From assembly GCA_016715405.1 (NCBI GenBank), contig JADKAE010000001.1:232089-296088 (forward strand): a stretch of 64,000 nt of DNA, read 5' to 3'. Shown here piece by piece: positions 18,918 through 28,713 of the stretch (its first letter is position 1; each line of letters begins with the position of its first letter). The stretch comes from Saprospiraceae bacterium. Its GTDB lineage: Bacteria > Bacteroidota > Bacteroidia > Chitinophagales > Saprospiraceae. The position numbers and the translations under genes were made by a program. The notes beneath the pieces were generated by a model. It searched no databases and was not told the DNA's origin. It was given only the letters and a program-made list of their open reading frames with translations.

Positions 18918-20063
18918 CTATCTTACTATAATACATACCGGCGTCTTCACTTTCGTCTCCCGCACAAACTGTAGGCGCCCGTCCTCCCCAATGGTGAACA
19001 AAACCAGGTTATCCGTATTTTGATTGGCCACCAGCAGATGGCGCCCATCGGGGACCACAGCAAAATTGCGCGGAAATTCCCCCCGCACCGATTCATGACC
19101 GACAGACTGCAAACGCCCGTCATTGGGGTTTACCGAAAAGATAGAGAGGCTGTTGTGCCCGCGGTTGGAGGCGTACAAATAACGGCCATCTTCGCTAAGG
19201 TGGATATCGGCGCACCAGTTTTTGCCGCTGAAATCTGCAGGTAGGGTATTTACACTTTGCTCGGGGCTCAGGGCGCCGTTGGCGGCATTGACCGACAGGA
19301 CGGTCACGGTGGCGTTGAGTTCGTTGATGACGTAGGCCATTGGGTAGCTGGGGTGGAAGACGAGGTGACGGGGCCCTGCGCCGGCAGCCAGGCGAGCCTG
19401 CAGGCTATCCGGCAGCGGATCGAGGCGGCGCAACTCGCGGTTGATACTATAGGCAAAAATGCGGTCGGCGCCTTTGTCGGGCACATACAAGAACCGCCCA
19501 TCAGCGGAAGGAACTACCTGGTGCGGATGCGAGGCTTCCTGCTCAGGGCTGGGGCCCGTGCCGGTTTGCGTCACTACATGGCAGGCCGGTGAAAGTTTGC
19601 CGTCGGATTCGAGGGGGTACATGGCCACCACGCCGCCCACATAGTTGGCTACGAACACGAACTGTCCTTGCTGGTCTACCGCCACATGACAGGGTGCAAA
19701 GGCGTGGGTAGACTGGCGGCTCAATCGCGTATAGCTGCCGTCTTTGGCGCGTTCGAAAACATTGATATGGCCGGTGCTGTCGTCGCCGGGACCGGTTTCT
19801 TCTACGGCATAGATATAGTGCCCGTCAGGGGAGGCCTCAATAAACGACGGGTTGACGAGTCCGGTGATAACGCCCACCTGGCTCAGTTCCCCGTTTTGCG
19901 CATCCATGCGGTATTGGTAAACCCCCTCGGCCTTGCCGTCCACGTGGCCTTCTTTTTTGGTGTAGGTGCCGATGAAGAGCTTCATGTCAGCGGGTTTGCT
20001 TTCGGGCCTTTTACAGCCGGACCATAGGGTTAGCAGGGCGAAAACCAGTAGAGTTTGTTTCAT
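18918..20063 (-). CDS. Lactonase-type seven-bladed beta-propeller lipoprotein (6-phosphogluconolactonase-like)
   Basis: The 381-residue protein has a lipoprotein signal with Cys in LTLWSGC, then a family PF10282-like propeller: LFIGTYTKKEGHVDGKAEGV, NPSFIEASPDGHYIYAVEE, HPHQVVPSADGRFLYVPDKG and GPRHLVFHPSYPMAYVINEL. The family contains the Pgl 6-phosphogluconolactonase, but a lipid-anchored exported form cannot serve the cytoplasmic pentose phosphate pathway, so the substrate is open. The ATG at 20063 is preferred to a GTG at 20069. Confidence 0.85.
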   Translation of the reverse strand: MKQTLLVFALLTLWSGCKRPESKPADMKLFIGTYTKKEGHVDGKAEGVYQYRMDAQNGELSQVGVITGLVNPSFIEASPDGHYIYAVEETGPGDDSTGHINVFERAKDGSYTRLSRQSTHAFAPCHVAVDQQGQFVFVANYVGGVVAMYPLESDGKLSPACHVVTQTGTGPSPEQEASHPHQVVPSADGRFLYVPDKGADRIFAYSINRELRRLDPLPDSLQARLAAGAGPRHLVFHPSYPMAYVINELNATVTVLSVNAANGALSPEQSVNTLPADFSGKNWCADIHLSEDGRYLYASNRGHNSLSIFSVNPNDGRLQSVGHESVRGEFPRNFAVVPDGRHLLVANQNTDNLVLFTIGEDGRLQFVRETKVKTPVCIIVR

Positions 20064-20070
20064 ATACACG

Positions 20071-20176
20071 TTTTTTTTAACCGCAGAGTAAAAGGAGTTT
20101 CACGCAGAGTTTCGCAGAGTGTAAGCCAGTCTCTGCGTAACTCTGCGAATAACTCCCAAAACTCTGCGGTTAAATA
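20071..20176. repeat. ~105-nt dispersed hairpin repeat, copy 2
   Basis: Same outer arms as copy 1 (AACCGCAGAGTA and ACTCTGCGGTTA) with inner CGCAGAGTTTCGCAGAG. It fills nearly the whole gap between the tricorn-like protease stop and the lactonase start. Confidence 0.75.
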
Positions 20177-20179
20177 AAA

Positions 20180-23100
20180 TCAAGGCTTAATCGTCTTTTT
20201 CAGTTCCTTCACCGCGGCTTCCAGTTGCTGGTCGCGGCCTTTGCTCACGGCGCCGGGATCGTTGGGCACCTTCACGTCGGGCTCCAACTGGGTATTTTCC
20301 AGGTACTTGCCGTCGTTGCCAACCATGCCCACTTGCGGGATGCCGAAAACCACGCCGTTTTGCATCGTTTCCCACCACACGGCAGTGCCAGTACCCGGTA
20401 CGGGCATACCTACCAGTTTGCCGATTTCGAGCGCTTTGTAGGTATAGGGGAACATATGGGCGTCGGAGTAGTTGCTTTCGCTCATCACCACGATAGAGGG
20501 TTTGTACCACTTAAACTGGGGTTCGGAGCCCAGGTTTTGCTCGCGGGGCATCAGCGTCATATATTTTTTGCCACTGAGGAAAGTGGCAAGGTCGTCGTGT
20601 AGCCAGCCGCCGCCATTGAAGCGGGTATCCACTACCAGGGCTTCTTTGCCGGCGTTTTTGCCCAGGGCTTCTTCGTAAACGGTGCGGTAGCTTTGGTCAT
20701 TCATACCGCGCACGTGTACATAACCGATCGTGCCGCCCGAGAGGCTGTCGACCAGGAAGCGGCAGCGGTCTACCCAGCGCTGGTAGCGCAGTTCATTTTC
20801 TTCGCCCTGAGAGATAGGTTTGATCACCGTCTCCCAGCGTTTTCCGTCGGCAGGATTCAACAGCGACAGCAGCGTATTCTGGCCTTCCTTGCGGTTGAGT
20901 AGCGAATAATAATTCGTTTCGGGAGTGATCTCCTGGCCGTCGATTTTTTCGATAATCACGCCTGGTTTGATCTTGGTATCGCTTTTCGCGGCCGGACTTT
21001 TGTCCATCACTTCCAGTACCTTGAGGCCGTTGCCGGTGTATGATTCGTCGTAGAAAACGCCCAGGGCGGCGGTTTTGTCGCCGGTTTCCACGTTGGGGCG
21101 CCAGCGGGCGCCGGTGTGGGAGGCGTTGAGTTCGCCGAGCATTTCGCTGAGCATCTCGGCAAAATCGCGGTTGTTGTCGACGTGGGGCAGGAAGCGGGCG
21201 TAGTTGTCGCGGTATTCCTCCCAGGTAACGTCGTGCAGGTCTATTTTATAAAACTTCTTCTGCACCTGGCGCCAGGCGTGTTCGAAGAGGTGGGCGCGTT
21301 CTACCGATTCGTTGAGCACCATTTCGCCGTTGATGCCCACATTGGTTCGTTTACCGCCTTCGATTTCCACTTTGACGATGCTGCCATCGGCGAAGAGGAA
21401 GATGTTTTTGCCTTCCTTGTCGAGTACGAGTCCGCCGGCGTTGTTAGCGCCGAGTTTGAGCAGCGTTTTGGTTTCGCGGGTGCGCAGCTCGGTCTGCCAC
21501 AGGTCGAAGCCTTTTTCAAAGCGGGCCAGGTAAAACAGTTTTTCGCCGTCTTTCGACATAATGGCGTCGTTGAGGCGCGAAGAGTGCATCGTGAGGCGCA
21601 GCTTGCGGTCTTCGATGTCTTTCAGGTCTATCTTGATCGGGTCGGGCAATTTTTTGGCGTCGTCTTTTTTCTCTTCTTCTTCTTTTTTCTTTTCGTCTTT
21701 TTTCTCGCCGTCGTCTTTCTTTTTGCCCTCTTCTTCTTTTTCCTTTTCTTTTAATAAATCAAAATCTTCCTTGCTCAACTTAAACCTGTCGTAGTCTTCC
21801 TGGTTAAAAAACATGCCGTACACATCGTATTCGCCGCCCCAGCTGGCGTCGTTTTTCATACCGTCGCGGTCGGAAAACCAGAGCATCATTTTGCCGTCCA
21901 TCATCCAGCGGGGGTTATTGTTATTATAGCCGCTTTGGGTGAGGTTTGTAATGGGCTGGCCGCCGGCGGCGCTTACAAGTCCGGCCTGGCTGATCCACTG
22001 TTGGTTTTGGAGGAAGTTTACGAGAAACCATTTCCCATCGGGCGACCATTCGTACCATTGGTCGCCGTCGGAGTAGGAGTAGTTTTTATCGGCGCCCATG
22101 ATCTCGCGCACTTTTTTCGTTTCGGTGTTGACAACCTTGAGTATGGTTCGCTCTTCGAGATAGGCCACTTCTTTGCCGTCGGGCGACCAGGCCGGCTGGA
22201 ATTCTTCGGCGGCGGTGGCTATCACGGCTTCTTCTTTGAGCAGTGTAGCGTTAAAGAAATAGCTCTCTTCGGTGCGGGCCAGGTTGGTGCGATAAACGTT
22301 CCAACTGCCTTTGCGTTCGCTGGCGTACAACAACGAGCGGCCGTCGGGACTAAAGCTCAGAGAGCGTTCCTGTTCAGGCGTATTGGTGATGCGGCGGGTG
22401 GTGCCTTTGTCTACCGAACTGGCAAATACTTCGCCGCGAACAATAAAGGCTACTTCTTTGCCATTGGGAGAAAGCACAAATTCGGATACATTGCCGCTGA
22501 TCTTTTCAATTTTCTCCGGATTATAGCGCTCGTCTGTGGCGATAAATACGGTAAGGAGTTTCGGCTTTTGGCCTTCGCGCATCGTGTAGAGTTCGCCGTT
22601 AAACGAAAAGCACATCAGCCCGTCGCTGCTTGTGGTCAGGTAGCGCACGGGGTGTTTGTCGAAGGTGGTGAGTTGCGTGCTTTTGCCGGGCGTTTTGATA
22701 TTCATTTTAAAAATATTAAAACTGCCCTTTTCTTCGCTCAGGTAGTACACTTCTTCCTGATTGGCGGCAAAAACCGGGTTGCGGTCTTCGCCTTCAAAAG
22801 TCGAAAGCTGGGTGTATTCTTTTTTATTAAAATCATACATCCATACGTCGCGTGTCACCGAAGAGGTGTGGTGTTTCCTGAATTCATCTTCGTAGCCTTT
22901 GCGATCCTGGTATACTATGGCGCTGCCTTTTTTGTTGTAACGCGTCATCTCTGCCGGCGTAGTGATCACCTGCTTTTCGCGGCCTCCTTTCATCGGTACG
23001 CGGTACAATTCGGGCAATACACCGGAGGGGAATTGCTGGTTGGCCGCCGCATCGAGGCGCGAAGAGGTGAAGAGCACGTACTGGCCGTCAGGACTAAAAT

Positions 23101-23440
23101 CCGAGGGCATGTCGCCCGAAGAGTGGTAAGTGAGCCGCGTAGCCGGGCCTCCGGCAGCGGGCATCACAAACACGTCGTAATTGCCGTAGCGGTCAGAGCC
23201 GAAGGCAATGTTTTTGCCGTCGGGCGACCACACGGGCATGGCGTCGTGGCCTTCGTGCAGGGTCAGCGGTGAGGCAGGTCCACCATCAGCGGCAACTTTG
23301 TACAAATCGCCTTTGTAGGAGAACACGATGGTTTTTCCATCAGGAGAAATGGCCGGGTAGCGCAGCCATAATGCTGCTTCCTGGGCGCTCAGGCTCAGCG
23401 ACAGCAGCGTCAAACAACTTAACAGCAGGTGTGATTTCAT
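20180..23440 (-). CDS. Tricorn-like S41 family protease, exported
   Basis: 1086 residues: signal peptide, WD40/TolB-like beta-propellers with repeated SPDG motifs (YPAISPDGKTIVFSY, MPVWSPDGKNIAFGSD, LSFSPDGRSLLYASE), a PDZ-like part (near 830-870) and an S41 catalytic domain with VDTRFNGGGWLHDDL and the nucleophile region SESNYSDAHMFPY (about residue 985). An extremely charged Lys/Glu/Asp stretch (about 560-600) interrupts the linker. Tricorn proteins are self-compartmentalising peptidases; Bacteroidota members are often exported and degrade peptides in the periplasm. Confidence 0.9.
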   Translation of the reverse strand: MKSHLLLSCLTLLSLSLSAQEAALWLRYPAISPDGKTIVFSYKGDLYKVAADGGPASPLTLHEGHDAMPVWSPDGKNIAFGSDRYGNYDVFVMPAAGGPATRLTYHSSGDMPSDFSPDGQYVLFTSSRLDAAANQQFPSGVLPELYRVPMKGGREKQVITTPAEMTRYNKKGSAIVYQDRKGYEDEFRKHHTSSVTRDVWMYDFNKKEYTQLSTFEGEDRNPVFAANQEEVYYLSEEKGSFNIFKMNIKTPGKSTQLTTFDKHPVRYLTTSSDGLMCFSFNGELYTMREGQKPKLLTVFIATDERYNPEKIEKISGNVSEFVLSPNGKEVAFIVRGEVFASSVDKGTTRRITNTPEQERSLSFSPDGRSLLYASERKGSWNVYRTNLARTEESYFFNATLLKEEAVIATAAEEFQPAWSPDGKEVAYLEERTILKVVNTETKKVREIMGADKNYSYSDGDQWYEWSPDGKWFLVNFLQNQQWISQAGLVSAAGGQPITNLTQSGYNNNNPRWMMDGKMMLWFSDRDGMKNDASWGGEYDVYGMFFNQEDYDRFKLSKEDFDLLKEKEKEEEGKKKDDGEKKDEKKKEEEEKKDDAKKLPDPIKIDLKDIEDRKLRLTMHSSRLNDAIMSKDGEKLFYLARFEKGFDLWQTELRTRETKTLLKLGANNAGGLVLDKEGKNIFLFADGSIVKVEIEGGKRTNVGINGEMVLNESVERAHLFEHAWRQVQKKFYKIDLHDVTWEEYRDNYARFLPHVDNNRDFAEMLSEMLGELNASHTGARWRPNVETGDKTAALGVFYDESYTGNGLKVLEVMDKSPAAKSDTKIKPGVIIEKIDGQEITPETNYYSLLNRKEGQNTLLSLLNPADGKRWETVIKPISQGEENELRYQRWVDRCRFLVDSLSGGTIGYVHVRGMNDQSYRTVYEEALGKNAGKEALVVDTRFNGGGWLHDDLATFLSGKKYMTLMPREQNLGSEPQFKWYKPSIVVMSESNYSDAHMFPYTYKALEIGKLVGMPVPGTGTAVWWETMQNGVVFGIPQVGMVGNDGKYLENTQLEPDVKVPNDPGAVSKGRDQQLEAAVKELKKTIKP

Positions 23441-23491
23441 TTTTTAAGTCGGTTAGGTGAAAATAATAATTGAGTAACATTAAGTGGATTA

Positions 23492-24001
23492 TTATGGAGA
23501 TGGTTTGCCGTAGGTGGTTTTTGTAAGGTCAACTTTTTGTCCCAAAAAGGTTTTTCTTACGCGCACGATGAACAGGTTGTCGTAGTCGTTGTCGGCTATT
23601 GCGACTGTTTCCCCACTAAGTCCGGCAACCAGGGGGGGTATCGTGTTGGAATGGCCCACCACCAGTACGTTTTTGCCGTTCATTTTTTTCAATACAGTTG
23701 CCAGTGATCCGGTGGTGTCGGGTTGATAAATCGACAGCGGCGTTGACAATGCATCGGCAAGCGGCTGCGCCGTTTGGCGGGTACGCGTATAATTCGAAGA
23801 AAATATGGCATCTATTCGTTTGCCGATCAATTGATTGCGAAGAGATAGCGCCCTATCCCAGCCAACCTCTGAAAGCGGCGTATCGGGGCTGCTATCGCGT
23901 TTTTCGGCATGGCGCACCAGAAAGTAGTGGGTGGTTTGGCAGGCCTGGCAGGCCAGCAGCAAGAAGAAGAGCAGAAAAGCGCTTGTTGGTGTTCGTTTCA
24001 T
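23492..24001 (-). CDS. Histidine phosphatase superfamily lipoprotein
   Basis: A 169-residue protein with a lipoprotein signal (LLLACQAC) and the RHG-type motif FLVRHAEK close to the N-terminus. RTRQTAQPLADAL and VVGHSNTIPPLVAG supply the other phosphate-pocket residues. It resembles SixA/phosphoglycerate-mutase-like phosphatases, but lipid anchoring suggests a periplasmic substrate. The ATG at 24001 is preferred over TTG at 24007. It ends 51 nt upstream of the tricorn-like gene on the same strand. Confidence 0.85.
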   Translation of the reverse strand: MKRTPTSAFLLFFLLLACQACQTTHYFLVRHAEKRDSSPDTPLSEVGWDRALSLRNQLIGKRIDAIFSSNYTRTRQTAQPLADALSTPLSIYQPDTTGSLATVLKKMNGKNVLVVGHSNTIPPLVAGLSGETVAIADNDYDNLFIVRVRKTFLGQKVDLTKTTYGKPSP

Positions 24002-24013
24002 AAGCAAATCGTG

Positions 24014-25769
24014 TCAATATGCGTAAACCATTTGCCGGGTGGCTATGACCTTGCCGTCGATGACGAGGCTGTAGGCATAGGTGCCGGGTACGTAATTGTG
24101 ATGGTTGTAATCGTACAACACTTCGTTTAAGCCGGGTTGTAAGGCAATTGGCAAACGAGCCAGTTCTTTTCCCTGCATGGAATAGACTACAATGGATGCC
24201 TCCTGGTGGCTTATCGCTTGTGTGACAAATACGCTGATGACGGTGGCCTCGTCGAAGGGGTTGGGATGATTTTGGAGCAATTGAATGTTTTTTTGCTCCT
24301 GCAGCGCCTCTTCGGTATCGGTAGTAAAATTATCAAATTTTTCAATAGAAAAAAGACTTTCTACTCCATCCGTGTCAACAGAAGCAACCGATAAGACATA
24401 AATGACGCCGGGGGGTAGGCCATAGATAGAATCGGTTTTATTGTAGATGGTGTACACAGTATCCCAATCGTGGCTCGAAAAGGTGCGCACACCCACGCGA
24501 TACACGCCGTAGTTGTAAACATCTTCGAAAGACACTTGAAAGCCGTTGTCGATGGCTTGCAGTTCAAAATTGGTGGGCGTAACGGGGCCTGCGGCGGCCA
24601 TTCCCAGGGCATTGCCGTTGATGACTCCGTTGCGGGCCAGGTAATTGAAATCGACGAAAAAGCTATCGAGCAGGCCGTCGTTGTCGGTATCGAGGCCGAG
24701 TACGTCTGCCATAGTATGCTGGCGGTCGTGGTAATCAGGCGTGTCCGGGTTGCCGTTGCCGTGTTCATTGGCGGAGGTGAAGCGCACGGCGGCAAAACCT
24801 TTTTGGCGGAAAGGGATGTGGTCGCCGCCCCGTCCAGTGCGGTCTTCGGGCGTTAAGATATTGATAACCGGTTTTACAGGCATCAGAGGCGCTGCCATTT
24901 CCTGGAATTCCAGTTTGATGAATCGGGCCAGTTGTTTGTTCCTCGAGTTGGTGGTGCCTTGCGAGTATAGGCGTACGTTGATGCTGTCTATGGCGTTGAG
25001 TCCCGGGCAACCCGGCGGCGACGCCGTAGCGCCGCAGATAATGCCGCCCACGATGTCGTTGTTGAGTACGGCTTTGAGTTTGATGTCGTTGATATCGCAA
25101 TAGTCGGCAAAGGCGTCGGCGCCCAGGAGTCCCTGCTCTTCGGCAGTAGTGAGCAGGAAGACGATGGTTCGGTTAAACGAATAATTGCTCATCACGCGTG
25201 CCAATTCCAACACCAGCGCGCTACCGCTGCCGTTGTCTTCCATGCCGTGGGCAATGCAATCGGGGTCGCACTCGTCTTCACAGCGGCTGTCGAGGTGGGC
25301 TTCTACGAGCACTACTTCGTCGTATTGGGCCCCCTGGCCGGGCAACACGGCCATCACGTTGCTATGGCGGCCCATGCCGCAGATGGGAAGGTCAAATTGA
25401 AAATAGGACACCAGCAGGCGGTTTTCCTGCTGCGCGCTGAAGGATTGGAATTTCTGGAAAGCCCAGCGTCGGGCGGCGCCCATGCCGAAGGTGGCGCTGA
25501 GCGTATCGGCGCCCGAACTGCGGTTGCCGAAAGCGCTCATTTGGAGGAGGTAGGCGTGCAGCGAATCTGCGGAAATGCCGCTTACCAAGCCTGCCGCGAT
25601 GGCCGCGGGGTCGAATGACCACCGCGGGGACATAATTGGCAGGATCAAAATTACCCAACAGGACGGCTTCCGCGTCGGGATTGGTGACCAATAAATTGGT
25701 TTGCGCGCTTAAGGGTAAAGTTACCCATAAGGTAATAATTGCTATTGCGACCGGCTTCATACAAGGCAT
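24014..25769 (-). CDS. M28 family zinc aminopeptidase with T9SS type A domain, one frameshift
   Basis: The N-terminal piece (signal peptide ending PLSAQ) and the main frame join near 25625. The M28 metal ligands are visible: VEAHLDSRCE, MEDNGSGSAL, TTAEEQGLLGADAF, LNNDIVGG, and the late His in DYHDRQHTM. After the catalytic domain come a fibronectin-like segment and the sorting domain LLQNHPNPFDEATVI ... GTYAYSLVIDGKVI. The mature enzyme is expected outside the cell, releasing amino acids from peptides. ATGs at 25769 and 25760 are both possible. The histidine phosphatase gene follows after 12 nt. Confidence 0.87.
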
Positions 25770-25779
25770 ATTGAATAAC

Positions 25780-25787
25780 CAAATGTA
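25780..25787 (-). promoter_or_regulatory. Candidate -7 element TACATTTG for the M28 gene
   Basis: TACATTTG on the minus strand, 10 nt before the ATG at 25769. The short leader makes it tentative. Confidence 0.35.
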
Positions 25788-25834
25788 AAATTTTATTATT
25801 CAATGTGCACAGAAGCCGGCGAAAAACAATCGGC

Positions 25835-26290
<456 letters not shown>

Positions 26291-28102
26291 TTATGTCGCA
26301 TTTTGATGTTTAGCTTCTTGTTTCTTGCGGGAAAAAGGCGCGTAAGGCTTGCCGCCGCCCGCAAATCCGGCATTTTTATAAAATTCTACAAAAGTCAAAC
26401 GCATAGGGTGTACAAACGACCCCAACATGGCTATCAGCATATTAGCGCCATGACCCACAATCAGAAATATGACAAATAAAATGGGTCCCAGTATGGGAAT
26501 GCTGTCTTTGATCTGAAGGGAGATGGTGTTGATCACAAATCCCAGAATGGCGCTCGACATACCGAGGGCGAAAAGCCGGATGTAGCTGAGCAGGTCGCCA
26601 AAAAAACCTGTGATTCCGTACAAATCCCATAAGCCCTTGCCAATACGGCCCAATACGCCCAATTGCATATCGCTGAAGAACATGATGAGCGCTACGCCCA
26701 ACCACGAAGTATAGGTGGCAATGGGCCCCATTAATTTTAAATAGCCGATATCCAGCAGGCTTAAAAGCAATATGATCCATCCAAACGGAGGCAGCGAAGC
26801 AAGGAACCCCGACTGTCGCATGCGGTTGATGCCCTGGAGGAAAAGCCCGAAAATAATTTGCACCACGCCCAGCGCCAAAGCCAGCGTGAAGATCTGGTTA
26901 CTGTCGAGCATGAATTCCTGGATCTTGCCCAACCACGAAAATTCCTTGCCCAGCAGGCTGACGCCGAATACCGTGCCGCCCAACAGTCCGAAAAATATAG
27001 TAGCCACGCTCAGAAACTGCAATAAGGTGAGAATGGGACGCATGTCTTTGCTCGCCTTTGGCTTGTACAAGGCGGCCCCCAGTAAAAGCACCAGACCGTA
27101 ACCGGCATCGCCGAGGCAAAAACCGAAAAACATCATAAAAAACGGCGCAAAGAAGGGCGTCAGGTCGAGTTCACCGTAACCGGGCAGCGAATACAAGCCG
27201 CCAATGGGCTCAAATAACTTGCTAAAGGATTTGTTTTCAAGCAATATCGGTGGGGTTTCATCCGCAGCAGGCCGGTCGGCTAAGAAGAGTATCTTTCTTC
27301 TCTCACAAGCTTCTATTAAGGCCTTTTCTTTCGTAACGGGCACAAAGCCTTCCAACACATTTACCTGTTCTTCGGCAGCAGAGTTGGTAAAGGCAAGTAC
27401 CTGCTGCCAGTCTGATGCTTCATCGATGCCCGCCTGGGTCTGCGCTAGTAACGGCAAGTACAGCCCCGCGTAGCGGTCCAGGGTTTGTTCTATTTCATTC
27501 AACCGCGCTTCTGTTTGCAGGCGGGCGAGCCGCAAGCCTGCTGGGTCGCGGGTGGGCAGCGGCAACTCTTCGGCCTCCAGTTCAACAGGTTCTCCTGCAC
27601 GCGTAAACACGACGAAATACAGGTCGGGCGGATTTTGGCTAATGACCGACAGGTAGTAGTCGTTTTCCCATTGGCTTTGGTATTTGCGAATGGGACAAGT
27701 GTAGAAGTGGAGTTCCCAGCCGGCTGCCGACAAATTGGCGATGGTTTCGAGCGAAAAATCGCCCCAGTTGGCCAAAGCGGCGGCTTCTTTGTCGAATAGG
27801 TTGAGTTGGTGTTTGCCGCGGTCGATTTCCTCCTGTAATTCCCTGATTTCGCGGGCCAGTGCAATGCCGTTGGGTTCGGGTTGAGGTTGTCCGTCGCTGA
27901 TTTGCGGGGCTGTCCTGCGTTCGAGCAGGCGAATGGTCGCGACTATTTCTTTGCGTTCCTGGGCGCGCTCGCCCATATCGGCTATATTGACGTCCAGCCT
28001 GGGTTTGACATGCAACACGCCCAGGTCGCGCAAGTCCTCGAGGAAGGCGTTGTAGTCCGCATAGTGGACTAAAAAGGCGTATTTGCGCATCGGAGTAATC
28101 AT
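26291..28102 (-). CDS. ntpI: V-type ATPase subunit I (a-subunit, NtpI)
   Basis: 603 residues. The N-terminal half is soluble and partly coiled coil, starting ITPMRKYAFLVHYADYNAFL. The C-terminal half has about seven membrane helices, with LTPFFAPFFMMFFGFCLGDAGYG (first part of the a-subunit core) and YIRLFALGMSSAILGFV, which carries the essential Arg facing the rotor ring. It forms the stator ion channel. The start overlaps the subunit D stop by 4 nt. Confidence 0.93.
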   Translation of the reverse strand: MITPMRKYAFLVHYADYNAFLEDLRDLGVLHVKPRLDVNIADMGERAQERKEIVATIRLLERRTAPQISDGQPQPEPNGIALAREIRELQEEIDRGKHQLNLFDKEAAALANWGDFSLETIANLSAAGWELHFYTCPIRKYQSQWENDYYLSVISQNPPDLYFVVFTRAGEPVELEAEELPLPTRDPAGLRLARLQTEARLNEIEQTLDRYAGLYLPLLAQTQAGIDEASDWQQVLAFTNSAAEEQVNVLEGFVPVTKEKALIEACERRKILFLADRPAADETPPILLENKSFSKLFEPIGGLYSLPGYGELDLTPFFAPFFMMFFGFCLGDAGYGLVLLLGAALYKPKASKDMRPILTLLQFLSVATIFFGLLGGTVFGVSLLGKEFSWLGKIQEFMLDSNQIFTLALALGVVQIIFGLFLQGINRMRQSGFLASLPPFGWIILLLSLLDIGYLKLMGPIATYTSWLGVALIMFFSDMQLGVLGRIGKGLWDLYGITGFFGDLLSYIRLFALGMSSAILGFVINTISLQIKDSIPILGPILFVIFLIVGHGANMLIAMLGSFVHPMRLTFVEFYKNAGFAGGGKPYAPFSRKKQEAKHQNAT

Positions 28103-28707
28103 ACCGCGTTGTCGTTTGCCTCGGCGGAAAGCCGGTTTTTGACAATCTTCTGGGCCGATTTGGCCAGGTTTTCTTCGTCTTCCAAAAAGCGCTTGATTTT
28201 CAGAATGGCCATTTCATAACCCGGTATCTGCACTTTTTCGTACAGGTTTACCTTCTGGGTGGTCTTCTTGCGGGCCCGGTCGAGTAATTGCATGGTGCGC
28301 AAGTAAAACTTTTTTTCAATGGCGATCAGCGCGAGTTCTTTTAAAATAGACACCCCTTCGGCGTACCAGTGAGGGTTGTTTAACAGGCTAAAAGGCGCCA
28401 GCTTAAAATTGATTTGCGAAAGCACAGGTATATGTACGCCGGCAATTTTCCGGCTGGTCATTTCCACCTTTTCAACTTTTACCAGCGAAGGGTCGAATTC
28501 CTCCCAAAGCCGCACCATCACCTCGTAGTGAGCCATTCGGCTCGCGAGGGCCGTTTCGCGGGCGGTAGCTTCATCGCGGGCGCGTTTGACCTCAATGCGC
28601 AGGGCTGCTTCCTTGTTTTTCAATGTAGGCAACGCCTTTTTCCGGATGCGCAACTGCCTGTTGAGCTCCTGAAGTGCGGTTTTGTTGTATTGAAATTTAA
28701 TTGCCAT
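28099..28707 (-). CDS. ntpD: V-type ATPase subunit D (central stalk)
   Basis: A 202-residue, highly helical protein with an N-terminal coiled coil (KFQYNKTALQELNRQLRIRK) and the C-terminal return helix, the antiparallel pair that turns inside the A3B3 head. The length is normal for the subunit. It lies 6 nt after subunit B. Confidence 0.88.
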   Translation of the reverse strand: MAIKFQYNKTALQELNRQLRIRKKALPTLKNKEAALRIEVKRARDEATARETALASRMAHYEVMVRLWEEFDPSLVKVEKVEMTSRKIAGVHIPVLSQINFKLAPFSLLNNPHWYAEGVSILKELALIAIEKKFYLRTMQLLDRARKKTTQKVNLYEKVQIPGYEMAILKIKRFLEDEENLAKSAQKIVKNRLSAEANDNAV

Positions 28708-28713
28708 ACCTGC

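Noticed and set aside
18918..20063. Cytoplasmic 6-phosphogluconolactonase (pgl)
   Set aside because: The lipoprotein signal places it outside the cytoplasm, so the symbol was not used although the fold agrees.
21935..23272. Long + strand open frame (445 codons) opposite the tricorn-like protease
   Set aside because: It is an antisense shadow: the minus strand has continuous family motifs and a signal peptide, while this frame has none.
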